Shown piece by piece: positions 48,183-59,900 of a stretch of DNA of 64,000 nucleotides (its first letter is position 1; the number at the start of each line of letters is the position of its first letter). This DNA comes from Isochrysis galbana (Eukaryota > Haptophyta > Isochrysidales > Isochrysidaceae). The notes beneath the pieces are model-generated. The model was not told the DNA's origin. It was given only the letters and a program-made list of their open reading frames with translations, and searched no databases. The stretch covers positions 5,122,407-5,186,406 of the forward strand of contig CM030932.1 of assembly GCA_018136815.1 (NCBI GenBank), given 5' to 3'. The translations under genes and the position numbers were made by a program.

Positions 48183-48690
48183 ACGGGGCGAGAAGACACG
48201 TTTCTGCCGGAGGGGGGAGCTGCCGCTCCCCCCTCCCCTCCCTCTTCCCTTTTCCTCCTCTCTTCCCTGCGGCGGGGGCCCATGGCGCGCGCCTGCGGCC
48301 CCTCTTCAAGTCCCCAGGTGGCTAGCAGGGGCCTGGGAGCGCAGCTCAGGGGGCAGGTGAGGCTGGGGCATGGCCCTGGCCCCTCCTGCCTCTCCCTCGC
48401 TGGCGCTCCGAGCCCCTGCGGGTCGACTGGAGCTGGTTGGGGGGTCCTGAACAGGGGGGCCCAGGGGGAGGAGGGGCTGGTCAGAGGGATGGGCTGGCCA
48501 CGACAGGCAATCAGGCGTGCCTGTGGGGAGAGGGATGGGTCAGCAGGGCAGTGTGCTCCTGGCAAGCCTGGCAAGCCATCAGGCGTGCCAGGAGAGTGGG
48601 TGGTTCCTCCCCCATGGCAGGGGAGGAGTGGAGAGAGGGGGGGGCTCGTGCCCCCCCATGGGCGAACTAAGTATAAACTTAGTTGAGAAG
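48183..48690 (+). repeat. GC-rich hairpin-ended dispersed repeat, copy g
   Basis: Plus-oriented, with CCCATGGCGCGCGCCTGCGG (48,279), a CAGGTGAGGCTGGGGC block, GATGGGCTGGCCACGACAGG, CCATGGCAGGGGAGGAGTGG, the GGGGGGC-TCGT-GCCCCCC hairpin and the perfect terminal hairpin AACTAAGT-ATAA-ACTTAGTT (48,665-48,684) followed by G. It is closest to copies c and e. Confidence 0.8.
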
Positions 48691-49399
48691 ACAAAGAACT
48701 ATGAACTATGACGGTAAACGTAAACGCCGAACGAAGGAGAATTGCTGACGAGTGGCGATTCGCGGATGCGACACGAGGTTCTTTACCGGTAGAGCTCTCG
48801 ACCCCGAGCGTGTGCAGTGGAGGGGCGAGGGGGGGCAGGGGAATCGCACCATTTTCCGGCGAAGATTTTCGCCGACAAGTGGCAGGTGGGCCACCTGAGA
48901 GTTTTGTTGTGGGCTTTGGAGAATGGTCAAAAAGCCTCCCCCCCCCCCCCCCCCATATTGGTAGTTAAAAGCCTCAAGGATGCGCGCACAATAAGAACAA
49001 GCAGCACAACAACACGACCTATCTAAAATGCGATCGCCCCTTTAGTAATGGGATTAACTCCGCAATCGCTATGAGTGGATTACGTTCACATCGCATAATC
49101 AGTCCCCAGATGCCAACGCTAGCTGGTTCCGCTTTTCCAAATACGAGATCCCAGACTGACAAGCGAATTTGAGCTATAACCCTCACGCACTTGTGGTGCG
49201 CTTGTATGCGCCGCATTTTCGCACGAGGCTTTCCTATGAGCAGATGTTAAGAAGCAGCAAGACTCTCCATGGCGTCTTCACCCGCGTGTGCTTCGTACTC
49301 AAAATCGTCTTCTTCCTCTTCTGGCATGACACCATCGCGATGTTCACGGCCATCTCGTCGATAACCTGCATCAAGGCATCAAATGGAATAACAGATGAG
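48691..49399. other. Intergenic; repeat fragment and possible downstream exon of the RRM gene
   Basis: Positions 48,865-48,960 match 40,715-40,790. On the minus strand, after an acceptor TTGATGCAG near 49,365, a frame reads YRRDGREHRDGVMPEEEEDDFEYEAHAGEDAMESLAAS and stops near 49,250. Such a basic-then-acidic tail looks like a genuine C-terminal exon and may be an alternative end of the two-RRM gene immediately upstream. Confidence 0.4.
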
Positions 49400-51516
49400 T
49401 CACTCTGATGATTCAATCACGCCCGTGAACATGGCGTGTGCGGCTTTGGCTGTGGTAACAACAGAAAAAGAGTGCCTTGGCCACACGCGCTGAAGTGGCC
49501 GAAGAGCAGCACGTCCTATTCCCTCAACGGCAGTGAGTGCGAAAAGTTCCAACAACCCCATGTGAGCCATGGAGCAGGTCAACGCGCTACAAAAGCGCAC
49601 ACCTCCTGAGAAATGCGCGCAACGAGGCGATCCTCCTTGTGGTGACAATGGCGCCCAACGAGGCACTCTTTCGCGCGTTGAGAGTGGCACGCGAGAAGGC
49701 GAGTGCATGGGGGACTCCTCTGCTGAGGCTCCTGAGGCGGTGCTCCAGCGAGAAACGCGGCCTCTTCCCTCATTGCCCCCGTGTCCTCCAGGGTGCACCG
49801 GTGTGCTCTCAAACATCACAGCAGGGCGCGATCGCATCGGGAGAGGGGGTGGAATGAAAGCTGTGGGAGGTGGGAGGGCCACGGGGCGCGGGTCCTTGCG
49901 GCGCGAAAATGATATCTTAAGCTGAGCAGAGGAGGCTGACTTCAGGTCAAGCCGGTAGCCTTGCAGGGCTTGCATGGCGACGTACGCCTGATGTGCCGAG
50001 TCGAACTCGACAAAGCAACTGGAGGGGAGGGGAGAACACTTAGGGGGTGAATCAATGCGAACTCCAGGTGGAGGGCAGTGTCTTGAGTTGGTCAATACAT
50101 AAATTATGCATGGCCATGCTCCTCAGAGCGCGAGGGATCTGCTTACAGGAGTAGCGGTCCGGACTTTCCTTCCTTGGGGAAAACACGAATGGATTGATAT
50201 CCCTGTGCCGGAGGGAAAGAGCGAGCGTTCAGAGGACCGGGCATGAGCGAGCACAGCCCGCGCTCATCCTAGTTATGGGGCGCCCATGAGCCCCAGCCAT
50301 GAGGAAAATACTGGACCAAGCAATTCATCAGGACGTCAATTCGGGGCCACAGGCTGAGCTTCACACCTGTCCTTCGAATCGTCGAAATATGTGTGCCACC
50401 TCCCTCTCAGTAATGTCCGGAGGTAAGCACTCAACGTAGAGGGTCGATGACGCATCGGGAGGAAGAGGCGGGCGGGGATAGGCTGCAACGGAAGATGGAG
50501 GAATGGCCGCAGTGCCGTAGGGCGAAAGCGGTGGCTGCTTGAGGGGGCGGGGTGGCGGGAAAGCGACGAGCGTTGGCGGTCGGTTGGCTGCAATGTGCAA
50601 GAACAGGGGCAATTGCAGGAAATTGGTGCAGGACTTTGGCGGCGGGGCATCCATCACTTCTGTTAAAGAAGTGTGGCAATAGCAACGGCCTAGTAAGGCG
50701 TGGAGACTGTGGTAGGGCGCGGCTGTGGCGTGGAGAGGAAAACAGGTGGAGCTAGCTGGATTAAAGTTGGCGCATTGGTGCTCTTGGCCCTCCACAAGAT
50801 GGGCCGATATGCGGGACAGGTCATGTGGTGGCGGTGGCATGGTATCGCAAAAAATCGAGGGCAGGGCGACTGCCGAAAGGGATGGCTACTATTGTGACCG
50901 GCTCAGCGCGGTCGGCCGAGCATCGGCTCATGGCAGATAAGTCAGCGGAGGCGGTTGATCCGTTTAAGAGGTTGTTGGAAGGTATGGGGCAAAGTGCAGG
51001 TTGGAAGGAGGAGACACTTACGTGGTAGTGAAGCGGAGGAGGAGGCTCGAGGCTTGGCGGAGTCGGTACCCGATAGCCGGGCGGAATCGGCGGCGGAGGT
51101 GCGAGGGCAGGGAGGGAGGATCCTTTCGAGCCAGATGGCAGCGGCGGAGTGGGGTAAGGTGGGCGTGGCACGACGGCAGGAGCACCGACGTTGCTGCGCA
51201 ACACATCATGGCGTGACTGCCCAGAGTCCTCTCTCAGGCGTTTTGGCGCAGGCCCCCTATTTTGATTGGTTGAAAATTGCACGTTCCACGGCTCTCCGGA
51301 GAAGGGCGAGCTGGCCTGCATCGAATCGCGTGCGTGCACTGCATCGTCAACGCACTCAAATTCGACAAAGCCGACAAGTTTGCCCGTGCGGTCGTTGCGC
51401 AAGCGGCACGACTCGAACCCGACGAACCCTCGGAAGGTGCGTTCCAGTTCCGCCTCGCTCAGGTCGGCCGGCAGCTCAGGCAAGAAGAGAGTCTGCGTTG
51501 GCTGTGAACGTGACAT
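49400..51516 (-). CDS. Two-RRM RNA-binding protein (RBPMS/Scw1-like)
   Basis: Minus-strand exons: 51,516-51,022; a second ending at 50,367 (5' edge unresolved, between about 50,840 and 50,650); 50,202-50,147; and 50,018-49,400. Exon 1 encodes RRM1 at residues ~8-85 (TLFLPELPADLSEAELERTF ... KLVGFVEFECVDDAVHARDSM) followed by a Pro-rich linker. RRM2 is built from three exons: TLYVECLPPDITEREVAHIFRRFEGQ, GYQSIRVFPKEGKSGPLLL and CFVEFDSAHQAYVAMQALQGYRLDL...LKISFSRRK. The RNP1-like FVEFD strings and the short loop resemble RBPMS/couch potato and fungal Scw1/Whi3 proteins, which bind mRNA 3' regions. The C-terminal ~150 residues are Pro/Ser/Arg-rich. An alternative acidic C-terminal exon may lie at 49,250-49,365. 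Confidence 0.85.
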
Positions 51517-51852
51517 CCGTCACTCCGATGAGCCACGCGGGGGCAGAGTGAGCGAGCGAAACGAGGAGCGGGTGAGAGAGACGGGCCGGGAGAGGTCGGG
51601 CGAGGGAGGAAAGGAGCGAGTGTGTGCGCGACAGGTGCGAGGGAGAGGGGAGAGAGAGGAGGAGAGCGGCCTGCGCCGGATGGCTCGAGTAGGCGGCAAC
51701 CGAGGGACGAGAGGCGGAAGGGGCGGGGCAGAGAAGGAGGAGGAGGAGGGGGGGGGGGGAGGGGGGCACTCTGTTCCGGTCAAAACAGCGCGACGGCACC
51801 TCACCATCCCATTAGTGATTCGAGGAGAGTAGGTGCGTTAAAAAGTGTAGTC
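51517..51852. other. Intergenic; promoter region of the RRM gene
   Basis: The G/A-rich stretch (51,540-51,770) gives spurious Arg/Glu/Gly frames. No motif is recognised. Confidence 0.4.
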
Positions 51853-52817
51853 TTGTAGAGCGTCTGGTTAATAATAATAAAACAACTGAGCGTTAGTACC
51901 ACTACTCCCACTAGCCCGGTACTATCACGACACCCCTCAGCGCACCTGCCCGCACGCCTTGAAGTGGTGGCACAGACACATACACATATGCATCCCTTCA
52001 AATCTCCCCCCTCGCAAACGCCCCGGCTCCCATTATAACTCTCCACAAGCTACAATGAGGGAAAACCCAGTGAGGCGGACCGACCTACGTCGGGCGACTC
52101 ACCGGGGAAAAACACCGGGGGGGGGGGGGGGGGCCTCTCGTCGAGAAGCAGAACGGCCCTTACAGCTCGCGCCGCGAGCAGTCCTCGAAGAAATAAATGA
52201 CTGCGCCCCCCGATACCTGCCACAAGGACGTCTTGAGCCACTCCCTTCCTCTCTTCCTCCGGTCGCCAGCCGCCCCCCTCCGCCCGTTTGCTAACGCAAA
52301 CGGGGCCCGTTTCTTACCGCACTCCATCGGGGGGGGTGCAAAACCCCCCCTCTCCCTCTCTCCATTCTCCTCCACCCCTCTCCCTGCGGCGCGTCGCCAT
52401 GCGGCGCGCCACGGCCTGCTCTCAGAGGGCCTTTGGGCTTTGGGGGCTCCCAGAGGGCCAGCAAGGGCAGCTCAGGGGGCAGTGGAGGCTGGGGCTCAGC
52501 CCCTGGCCCCCTCTGCCTCTCCCACGCTTGCCACGCTGGCCATTGGAGCCCTCCCAGTGGCCTCTGTATGCCTGGCGACCAGGGGAGGGGGGGGAGTCAG
52601 CTCGAGGGCATGCCCAGTATGGGCGTGGGAGTGCGAGTCGCGGCCCGCGCCCACGAAGGGTCTGGGCCAGGATGATGATTGCCCAGCCCCTGCCAGAGGG
52701 CAGGGGCTGAGGTTGATTGTACGGGCCCACCCCGGGGGGTGTCCGCGATGGAGAGAGGGGGGCGCGAGGCCCCCATTGACCCCCACTTATAAAAGTAGGT
52801 TGTAGAGCGTCTGGTTA
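51853..52817 (+). mobile_element. Composite hairpin-ended element, copy h, with 18-bp flanking duplication
   Basis: The 18-mer TTGTAGAGCGTCTGGTTA occurs at 51,853-51,870 and 52,800-52,817, enclosing 929 bp. The left part begins ATAATAATAAAAC and matches 7,700-7,975 inverted. A G-run lies at 52,118-52,133. The right part (about 52,200-52,799) is GC-rich family copy h: GTCGCCATGGCGCG-like block at 52,395, CAGCCCCTGCC hairpin (52,682-52,707), CCCCGGGGGGTGTCC, GGGGGGC-GCGA-GGCCCCC hairpin (52,757-52,773) and terminal hairpin CCCACTT-ATAA-AAGTAGG (52,782-52,799). The right flank (52,811-52,960) is the same repeat module as 7,985-8,140, so it inserted into an existing repeat. Confidence 0.75.
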
Positions 52818-53970
52818 GCTAGCATCCCTAGCCACATGCACAGGACGGGCCCACCCCCATCGCGGGGTAGGGGCTCCGTTGCCGCTGAGGCACGGTCCCT
52901 CAGCACTAGGACTAAACAAGGATAACAAGAAAACACTGACACTCCCCCATCGCCGTACGTAGCCGTATGCGAATCCCTGAATCCCTCTCCCTCTTCCTTT
53001 TCAAACCTTTTCAAAGTTTAAAGCCTTTTCCCATCCGATCGAACGATCGACGTCATTCTCATTCCCAATGAATAATTTCATTTTAATTATTGAATAATGA
53101 AAGATACAAGTATACGTGCCGGTTGAATCGAGCTCAAGAGAGAGAGCGCATAGGCATAGGCCATAGGCCGACCAAAGATCCTCATTATCATTAGTCATTA
53201 GGCCGATAAGGGCTTAACGGTGGGCAATTGACGGTGGGGGGGTCAAACAGGAAACAGGGGTTTTAACTGCTAACTTCTAAGGGTGAAAATTCACCAAGTC
53301 AAGATAGAGGTTTTATCACAAGATCTTATACGGTATGCTACTAGTAACTAGTAACTAGCAGTAATGGGTATACTAGGCAGAATCTAATGAGAAATAAGAA
53401 ATATGCACATTTTCGACGCCATTTCAACACATAGCACATAGACCCGAAAACGTTTTCGCGCTCATTGAAATTGACGTCAACCACGCGAGAGCACCAGAGA
53501 TGGCACTGTGCGACGGCCGCGCCTGCGTTCACCGCGCACGGGCACCCCCGGGCATGCAGGCCACAGGCCACTGCCCTGCGCGGGCGCATAGCGTCGCCTG
53601 CGCCCTCCACCTCGCCCCTGCTGGCTGCTGCTGCCAGCCTCTCGCGTGCATGCAGTGCGCGGCTGGCCGCCACTCAAAATGCCTAATTAAAAATGGAAAA
53701 TTGGGTCTGCTTCCTGTCTCCCACGTCCCCTCCGTCTGCTGAGGGGGGAGGAGTAGGGCGGGTGGGTGCGCCATTTACCCTCAGACTTTTGAGGTCAGCA
53801 CATGCCTTACGTAATACGCACAAAACAATGACAATCCACGAGTCTCTTGAGTCACTGAATAGTTAAGAGTCAGCGCGCGCGGCGTTGGTCGAGGGGAAGC
53901 AATGCATTCCGTGCGGGTACCTTACCCCCTCCAAGCTAATTCATCTTGGACGATTTAGAGGCTGATCTAT
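52818..53970. other. Intergenic; repeat modules at its left end
   Basis: Positions 52,818-52,960 are a copy of the module at 7,985-8,140. Positions 53,215-53,330 match 20,575-20,640 inverted (GGGTGAAAATTCACCAAGTCAAG). From 53,340 to 53,970 no feature is recognised; the end is the 3' flank of the giant minus-strand gene. Confidence 0.5.
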
Positions 53971-56900
53971 CTACGCAAATTCAGTCTTGGGATGGACGTC
54001 CGAAAGAAGCTCAACCTTCTCAACAATCTCGGACTCGATCGGAGTATCGGAAGTTGGGGTTTGAGGCGCGGGAGGCGTGACAGATTCCGATGGTTCGTCG
54101 GTTGTGCGCCGTGAACGCCGCTTCCGTGGCATGCGCTCAGCACTGATGCCGACGAATGCCTCGAGAGAGTTGTGGCATCGTGGCGACAGTGCGGGACGCG
54201 GAGAGAAATTTGTTGAGACCGAACGGCGCGAGCGACTCAGAGGCGTACGTGGAGATGGCGGCGCTTCCACCTCAAACTCTCCAAATCCAGGCGGGCTCTC
54301 AAACATCGATCTCGCATGACTAGCTAAGTCACCACGTTGGGATGCATCGCAGTCTTCCGGCGGCGCAGCCGCTGTTTCCGCTTCCGATGGCATCGTCGCA
54401 TCGCTCGTTATCTCTAATGAGGACGATACATCCATCCTACACGGAGACTGAGGCGCATCGCGCATACCTGCCTCGTCGTGTCTGCCGGCCAAGTTTGCAT
54501 ATGGCCCAGGTTCCGTGTGCCTTGGGAGCCCTTCCACAAGCATGTCACACGATGCCCGCAATGCGGATGTGCTTATTGTGCGCGCAGCCTCAAGCTCGCG
54601 GCGGCACGCATAGAGCTCTGCCTCAGCAGCTTCTGTTCGCGCATGTGCCTCTGCAAGCTCCTTTCTGAGAGTGGCAGCCTGCGCGTAGGAGTGTGCTGCC
54701 TCGTCCTCAACAGATCGCAATTTCTCTTGCCATGCGGCATCCTCGTGCACGCGATCAGCGATTGCACACGCATACCGCGCCTCGAGCCGAGCAATTGTGC
54801 CCACACGGCGTAATCTTTCAGCCGTTTCACTGTGCAAGCTCTCCCTAGCTTGAATGAGTTCATCCGAGAGGCCGTCAGCGCGCGCTTGTGCGGCAACCTC
54901 TGCCTCGCGAGCAGTAACCCACCCCGCCCGGACGTCATTATCCGTTGCAGCTAACGCCTCCGTGAGCCATGCTAGACGAGAGGCCAGCTCGTCGCGCTCC
55001 GCACGAGCCTTCGCGGCTGATACGCGTGCTGCAGTCTCTGCCTCCTGCAAGACTTCGAGAAGAGACTCGGGAGCGCGCCGCGAGCAAGACGATGCCGGCA
55101 AGCCTTGAGATTCTGGCTTCTCAGACGAACTCAACAGTGACTCGTTAGGCGGAAGGTGGTGTCTATCTAGCTCCATGTGACGTGCTGATCGCAAGTCGGC
55201 TTTGCCGTCAATAGTGACAACCGCTGCGATTGCTCTCCGCATCGCCCTATCGACAGCTACAAGTGCCTTTTGGACCCGTGGCGAGGTAGCCGATGACATG
55301 GACGGCGACACTTGCACTACAATGTCTTGCGGCCAGGACACGGCCCACTGTGCACGCGCCTCGCCTTGGTCTACGTCCGTCCCACCTCCCACTGAGCATT
55401 CCGTCGCCGCATGCGCAAATGCGGACTCATGGGGGCCGACAGATCCATCACCATTGCCTTCCTCGGGCTCGAGAGGTTGCATCTCAGAGATCGGCGACGA
55501 GGGCGAGTCGGGCAAGCCGTTCAAACAGCCTTCCTCTAGGTCGGAGAGGATGCGCTGTGCCCCGCTTTTCGGAGCCGAATGACCCATCAGCGTGAATATA
55601 GTGTTTGCGGGAGAGACGCCCTCGGGTGAGAGTCCTTCCGATCTCGATGACGGTGAGAGCACAATTCCATCACGCTCTCTAATCGCGGGTGAACAGACTT
55701 TGTCTTTGCTGCACGGAGAGCTTGGCCTTCGTGAGTCTCCTTGGGACAAAGCCGGATTGGCATCGCTGGCTGTGCAAAAGCTTGGCGAGGTTTGCAATAT
55801 GCCTAGCCTCATACGGAGGGCAGCGAGCTCGGACTGCGCCGCCTGAGCGCGGGCTTCGGCCTCTTCTCGAGCCTCGTCAGCTGCTGCCGCAACAGCAACC
55901 GCCTCGGCAGCTGCTGCCTCAAGGGCTTCTACTTCCGCATTCCAATCGTCGTCAATGATAGCGAGAGACTCGGCTAATCTCCGCTCCGCCTCTTGACGTT
56001 CAAGGCTTAGGGCCGCACGTGCCTTGGAGGCAGCTGCTTCAGCAGCGAGTGCGCGCGCTTCCGCAACCGCTGCAGCGTGCTCGGCGGCTACTGCGCGCGC
56101 CTCTGCTGCCTGAATTCGTTCGTGATGTACCTGCAAGTCTGCATCGAGGCTCTTCAGATTCGGATCGTGGCCCTGCTCAAGGCGATAATAACGCGACTCC
56201 GACGGGACGGAGGCCTCAGAAAAATGTGTCAATTCGGTCGTAGTAGGAGTGGTGGGTCCATGTAGACGAGCGCCATGTTTGGATGCCCCTTTCACCGTGG
56301 TAACGCCATCGGCTTCTGCGGCAGCACGGCGGGCGCTCTCCTGCAAAGCCTCCGATTCCGCAACCTGCTCAGCCACTTCGACAGCTTCTTCGGCCGTATT
56401 CGCGGCAGCCTGCAACTCTTTCCAATCCTCTTCCGATATACCAGGAGATCCACCCCGCCAGCTTTTCTCATCGACGTCTATAAGGGGGGCCCCGGCCATC
56501 TCAGCGGCCCGCATTTCGACGTAGTTTGCGAGCTGGCAGTTCTCATCTTGTGTTGGGCGGGCGCATGGCGCTAAGAGATTACTGTCGGCGTTGCTCACGT
56601 GCTCCACAAGAGTAGCTTCGCCATCATCGTTGCCGTTGGAGCCACTATCAGACTCTGAGCAGCTACACTCTTCGCTCGAACCTTCTTCGATTGTTTCAAG
56701 TACGTACAATCGTTCCTTTCCCGTATCCAACTCGTCGCTTCGCAATGCTTCCTCAGCAGCGGCCGCCATCTCGTTTGCCTCAGCCTTCACCTCGTCTAGT
56801 GCAACCTGTGCCTGCGCTGCGCGTGTCTCGGCTGCAATAGCACGCGCCTCCGCCTCGTTTGCGCGTGCCTCTGCTCCCTCTGCACGACGCCTTTGCGTTT

Positions 56901-59900
56901 CCACTTCATCACACAGCTCAGAAAATCGAGCTTCGAAACGCGCCTGATCTGCATGCAGCGAGCCAACCAATTGTCCGCTCATGTGCTTTGCGTTAATCAC
57001 GGTTGATTCAGATTCGTCTTCCGTTGACATCGCTATCGGTGAGCTCTCATAGATCGATGTTCGATCCACTGAGCAAACATCCGTTTGCTCATCGAGCCAC
57101 ATGTCAGCCTCATCAAGTTCAAAGGATTGCTTGAGATGAGGCGCGACATTCTCTGTTGCCGGCTCGTCGTCGCTGGACTCCTTGGAAGCGGACATTTCGG
57201 CCTGCCAGTCCTCGTGGATGGTAGCCAATGTCTCAGCGAGATCTCGGGCACCCGTCAATGGCGCCTCACACCCCTCCACCGCCTTGAATTCGGCCACCTC
57301 CGCCTCTGCCCTGCTATCGACATCAATAGCCGCAAGCGATTCCGCTAGCCGCCAATCACTGTCCTCGCGAGCCTCGGCCGCAGCTGCGCGAGCCGCTTGC
57401 GCTTCGGCTTCCGCTGCCGCGGCCCGTGCCTCTGCGACCTCTGCGCGTGCAGATGCTGCTGCCGCATCTTCAAGAAGTGAATTTATTTGTGCCGTCATCT
57501 CACGAGCCCGCGCCTCGGCCGCTGTTGCGCCTTCAGCAAGTGAATTGATTTCTGCCTCTAGCTCCTGAGACCGCGCCTCGGCCGCCTCGAGTCGCGCGTC
57601 CGACCCAGCAGCCCGCTTTTCCGACGCCGCCGCGCGTGCCTCTGCCACCTCGGCGCGCTGACGCTGCGCGTCGGCGACATGGGCGAGCGCCAAGCGCTGA
57701 GCTTCTAGCTTTTGGTATGAAGAAAGGCGGCGCTCGCTCTCTTCTTTGGCTTCTGCGGCTTCGCCCTCCACGAGCTCGAGCTCATCCCTCCAATCGTCGT
57801 CAATCTCAGCAAGTGACTCGGCAAAACGGCGTTCGCTGTCGGCGTTGGCCTCGGCGGCAGCGGATGCGGCGGCGGCGGCGGCGGCATCGGCAGCTCTAGC
57901 AGCTGCTTCAGCAGCAACTAAGCGAGATGACGACTCTGAGGCTCGAGCCTCTGCTGCAATGGCTAGTTCCCGGAAGGTGGTCACCTCTGCTGCCGCGGCT
58001 TCCGCAATGCGCTGTGCCCTGGCCTCAGCCGCTGTCGCTCGGTGTATTGCTGCTTCTTCACGGGCACGCAGCGCAGCACATTCTGCCTGAGCGCATCCTT
58101 CAAGATGCACTTTGAGCGCTGAAATGTGCTCTTCGTGCTCAGCATCGAGCGCTGCGCGCAGCAATGCCCTAGAGGATAAGTCCGCCTCAGAATCGTCACC
58201 TGCAGTGTCACTTCCGATACGCTGTCGTGCAGCTTCGATTGCAACAATCGATTGAGCTAGGGTAACGCGCAGTCGGGCAACTTCCTGCTGAGCGGCGTAG
58301 GCCTCTGTACGGGCCGCCTCGACTTCTAATCGACACCTTTCAAACGCGTCAACCTCCATTCTTGTGAGGTCGCCCTCGCATCTATTTGCATCAGGTTCTA
58401 GCGACGCCGCTTGATTTGTGGCGGTGACACCCTCCGCCTCCTTGTCACTTCTTGGCAACTGTGAAAGAGCCGGTGAAGAGCGATACCCCATTATCATCAT
58501 TTCACCGTCATCCTGAATGCTTGTCACCATCGCATCCACCACGAGGGGGGCGATGAGTACCTGTCTAACTCCCCAAACTTGCTCTTCTCGAGTTTCGTCC
58601 CCGGGGCTTCGTGGCACTGCAACTCCAATTTTCCCTTGAGATTCCATGGGCCTACTCTCTTCATGCCGGGCGTAGGCGACCTGAGGCTCGTTTTCCGAGC
58701 TTAGCAAGATGGCATCCGTCCGCACTGAACCCGATTCAACTGTGGTGGTGCGTGCGGATTCGGTTGTTGGCGCCGTGCTCGCCAACGCCGAGGCTTGATC
58801 CTCGACATCCATCGTTTGCTGGAGGGGCACATCGGCCTCACTGACCCGATGTTGAGCCTCTCTGGCCATGCTTTGCGAAGGATGCTCCTTGGAAGAGGGC
58901 GCGCTCTCTTGAACACGTCGCCGTTCAACCTGAGCAACCGATAGTGAAGCCCCCGTGTGCTTTGCACCAGTGCCAGCATTCACGTTGGAGGGAGCCAACT
59001 CGCCGCGCGAGGGTGAGCTCGGAGCCGATTTCCAAGGTCGTTCTCTCGCAATTTGGAAGGGAATTTGAGCTTTGCTACCAGCAGCTATCGATAGCCGCTC
59101 ATTGGTGGCCTTCCCGAGCGCCATTGCATGCACTGTTACTGCTTTGGAAAGCTGTGCTTGAGTTGCAACTCGAACGGCTTCGAGGGCTTCCTCTAGAGCC
59201 CTTTCGCGTTCCATTGACAAGCGACACACCGATTCCAATCGCTGAGCGTAATGCTGACGCATGACATTGATTGTGTGCATGTTGCGAGCTTCTGCGTCGG
59301 CGAACATTCGGTGTTCTGCGTCGGCGATCGCGGCTGCGTGTGCAACAGCTGCGATGTGCAAGGCCTCCCGATGCATGGACGCCTGCTCATAGAGTGCTTG
59401 GCGCACAGCCTGCTCCCTCGCCAGGCACGCCTCGCGTTCGGCCTCCTCTAGCGCTGCTATGTGAGCTTTCTCAGCTGCAGCCAACGCTTCGTGTCCGTCA
59501 CTTTCAGTAGCGACCACTGCTGCTCTTGCTTTTGCAAGCTCGCCTTGTAGTGAAGCCACAGTGGCAAGATGATTCTTCTCCAAACGCGCGATCACCGCAC
59601 GTACGTAGTGTGCATTCGCCAGCTTGTCCTCTTCACCTTGAGCGAGCGCCTTTTCATTCTCGTAACGGAGACCATCTTGGCTTGCCCACGTCTCTTCCAC
59701 GGCGGCCGCCGCGCGTTCACCGTGTGCTACTGCTCCAGAAATAGCCTCCTTGATGGTCGACTCAACGGATACCTCTGCCCGGTGTACACGTTCCTCAGCT
59801 TCCATCTTTGTTTTCGTGAGCTCGTCCCTGTGCATCATTGTTGCTGGTTGAAGTGCTAACCGGAGCGCGTCTTGATTTTCGCACTCCGCATTGATCTTAC

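Noticed and set aside
52197-52805. 202-codon frame in repeat copy h, and similar frames in the other copies
   Set aside because: GC-rich repeat without stops. Parts of the frame recur between copies d and h but not consistently in the others, and no domain is seen. A selection test would be needed to revive it.
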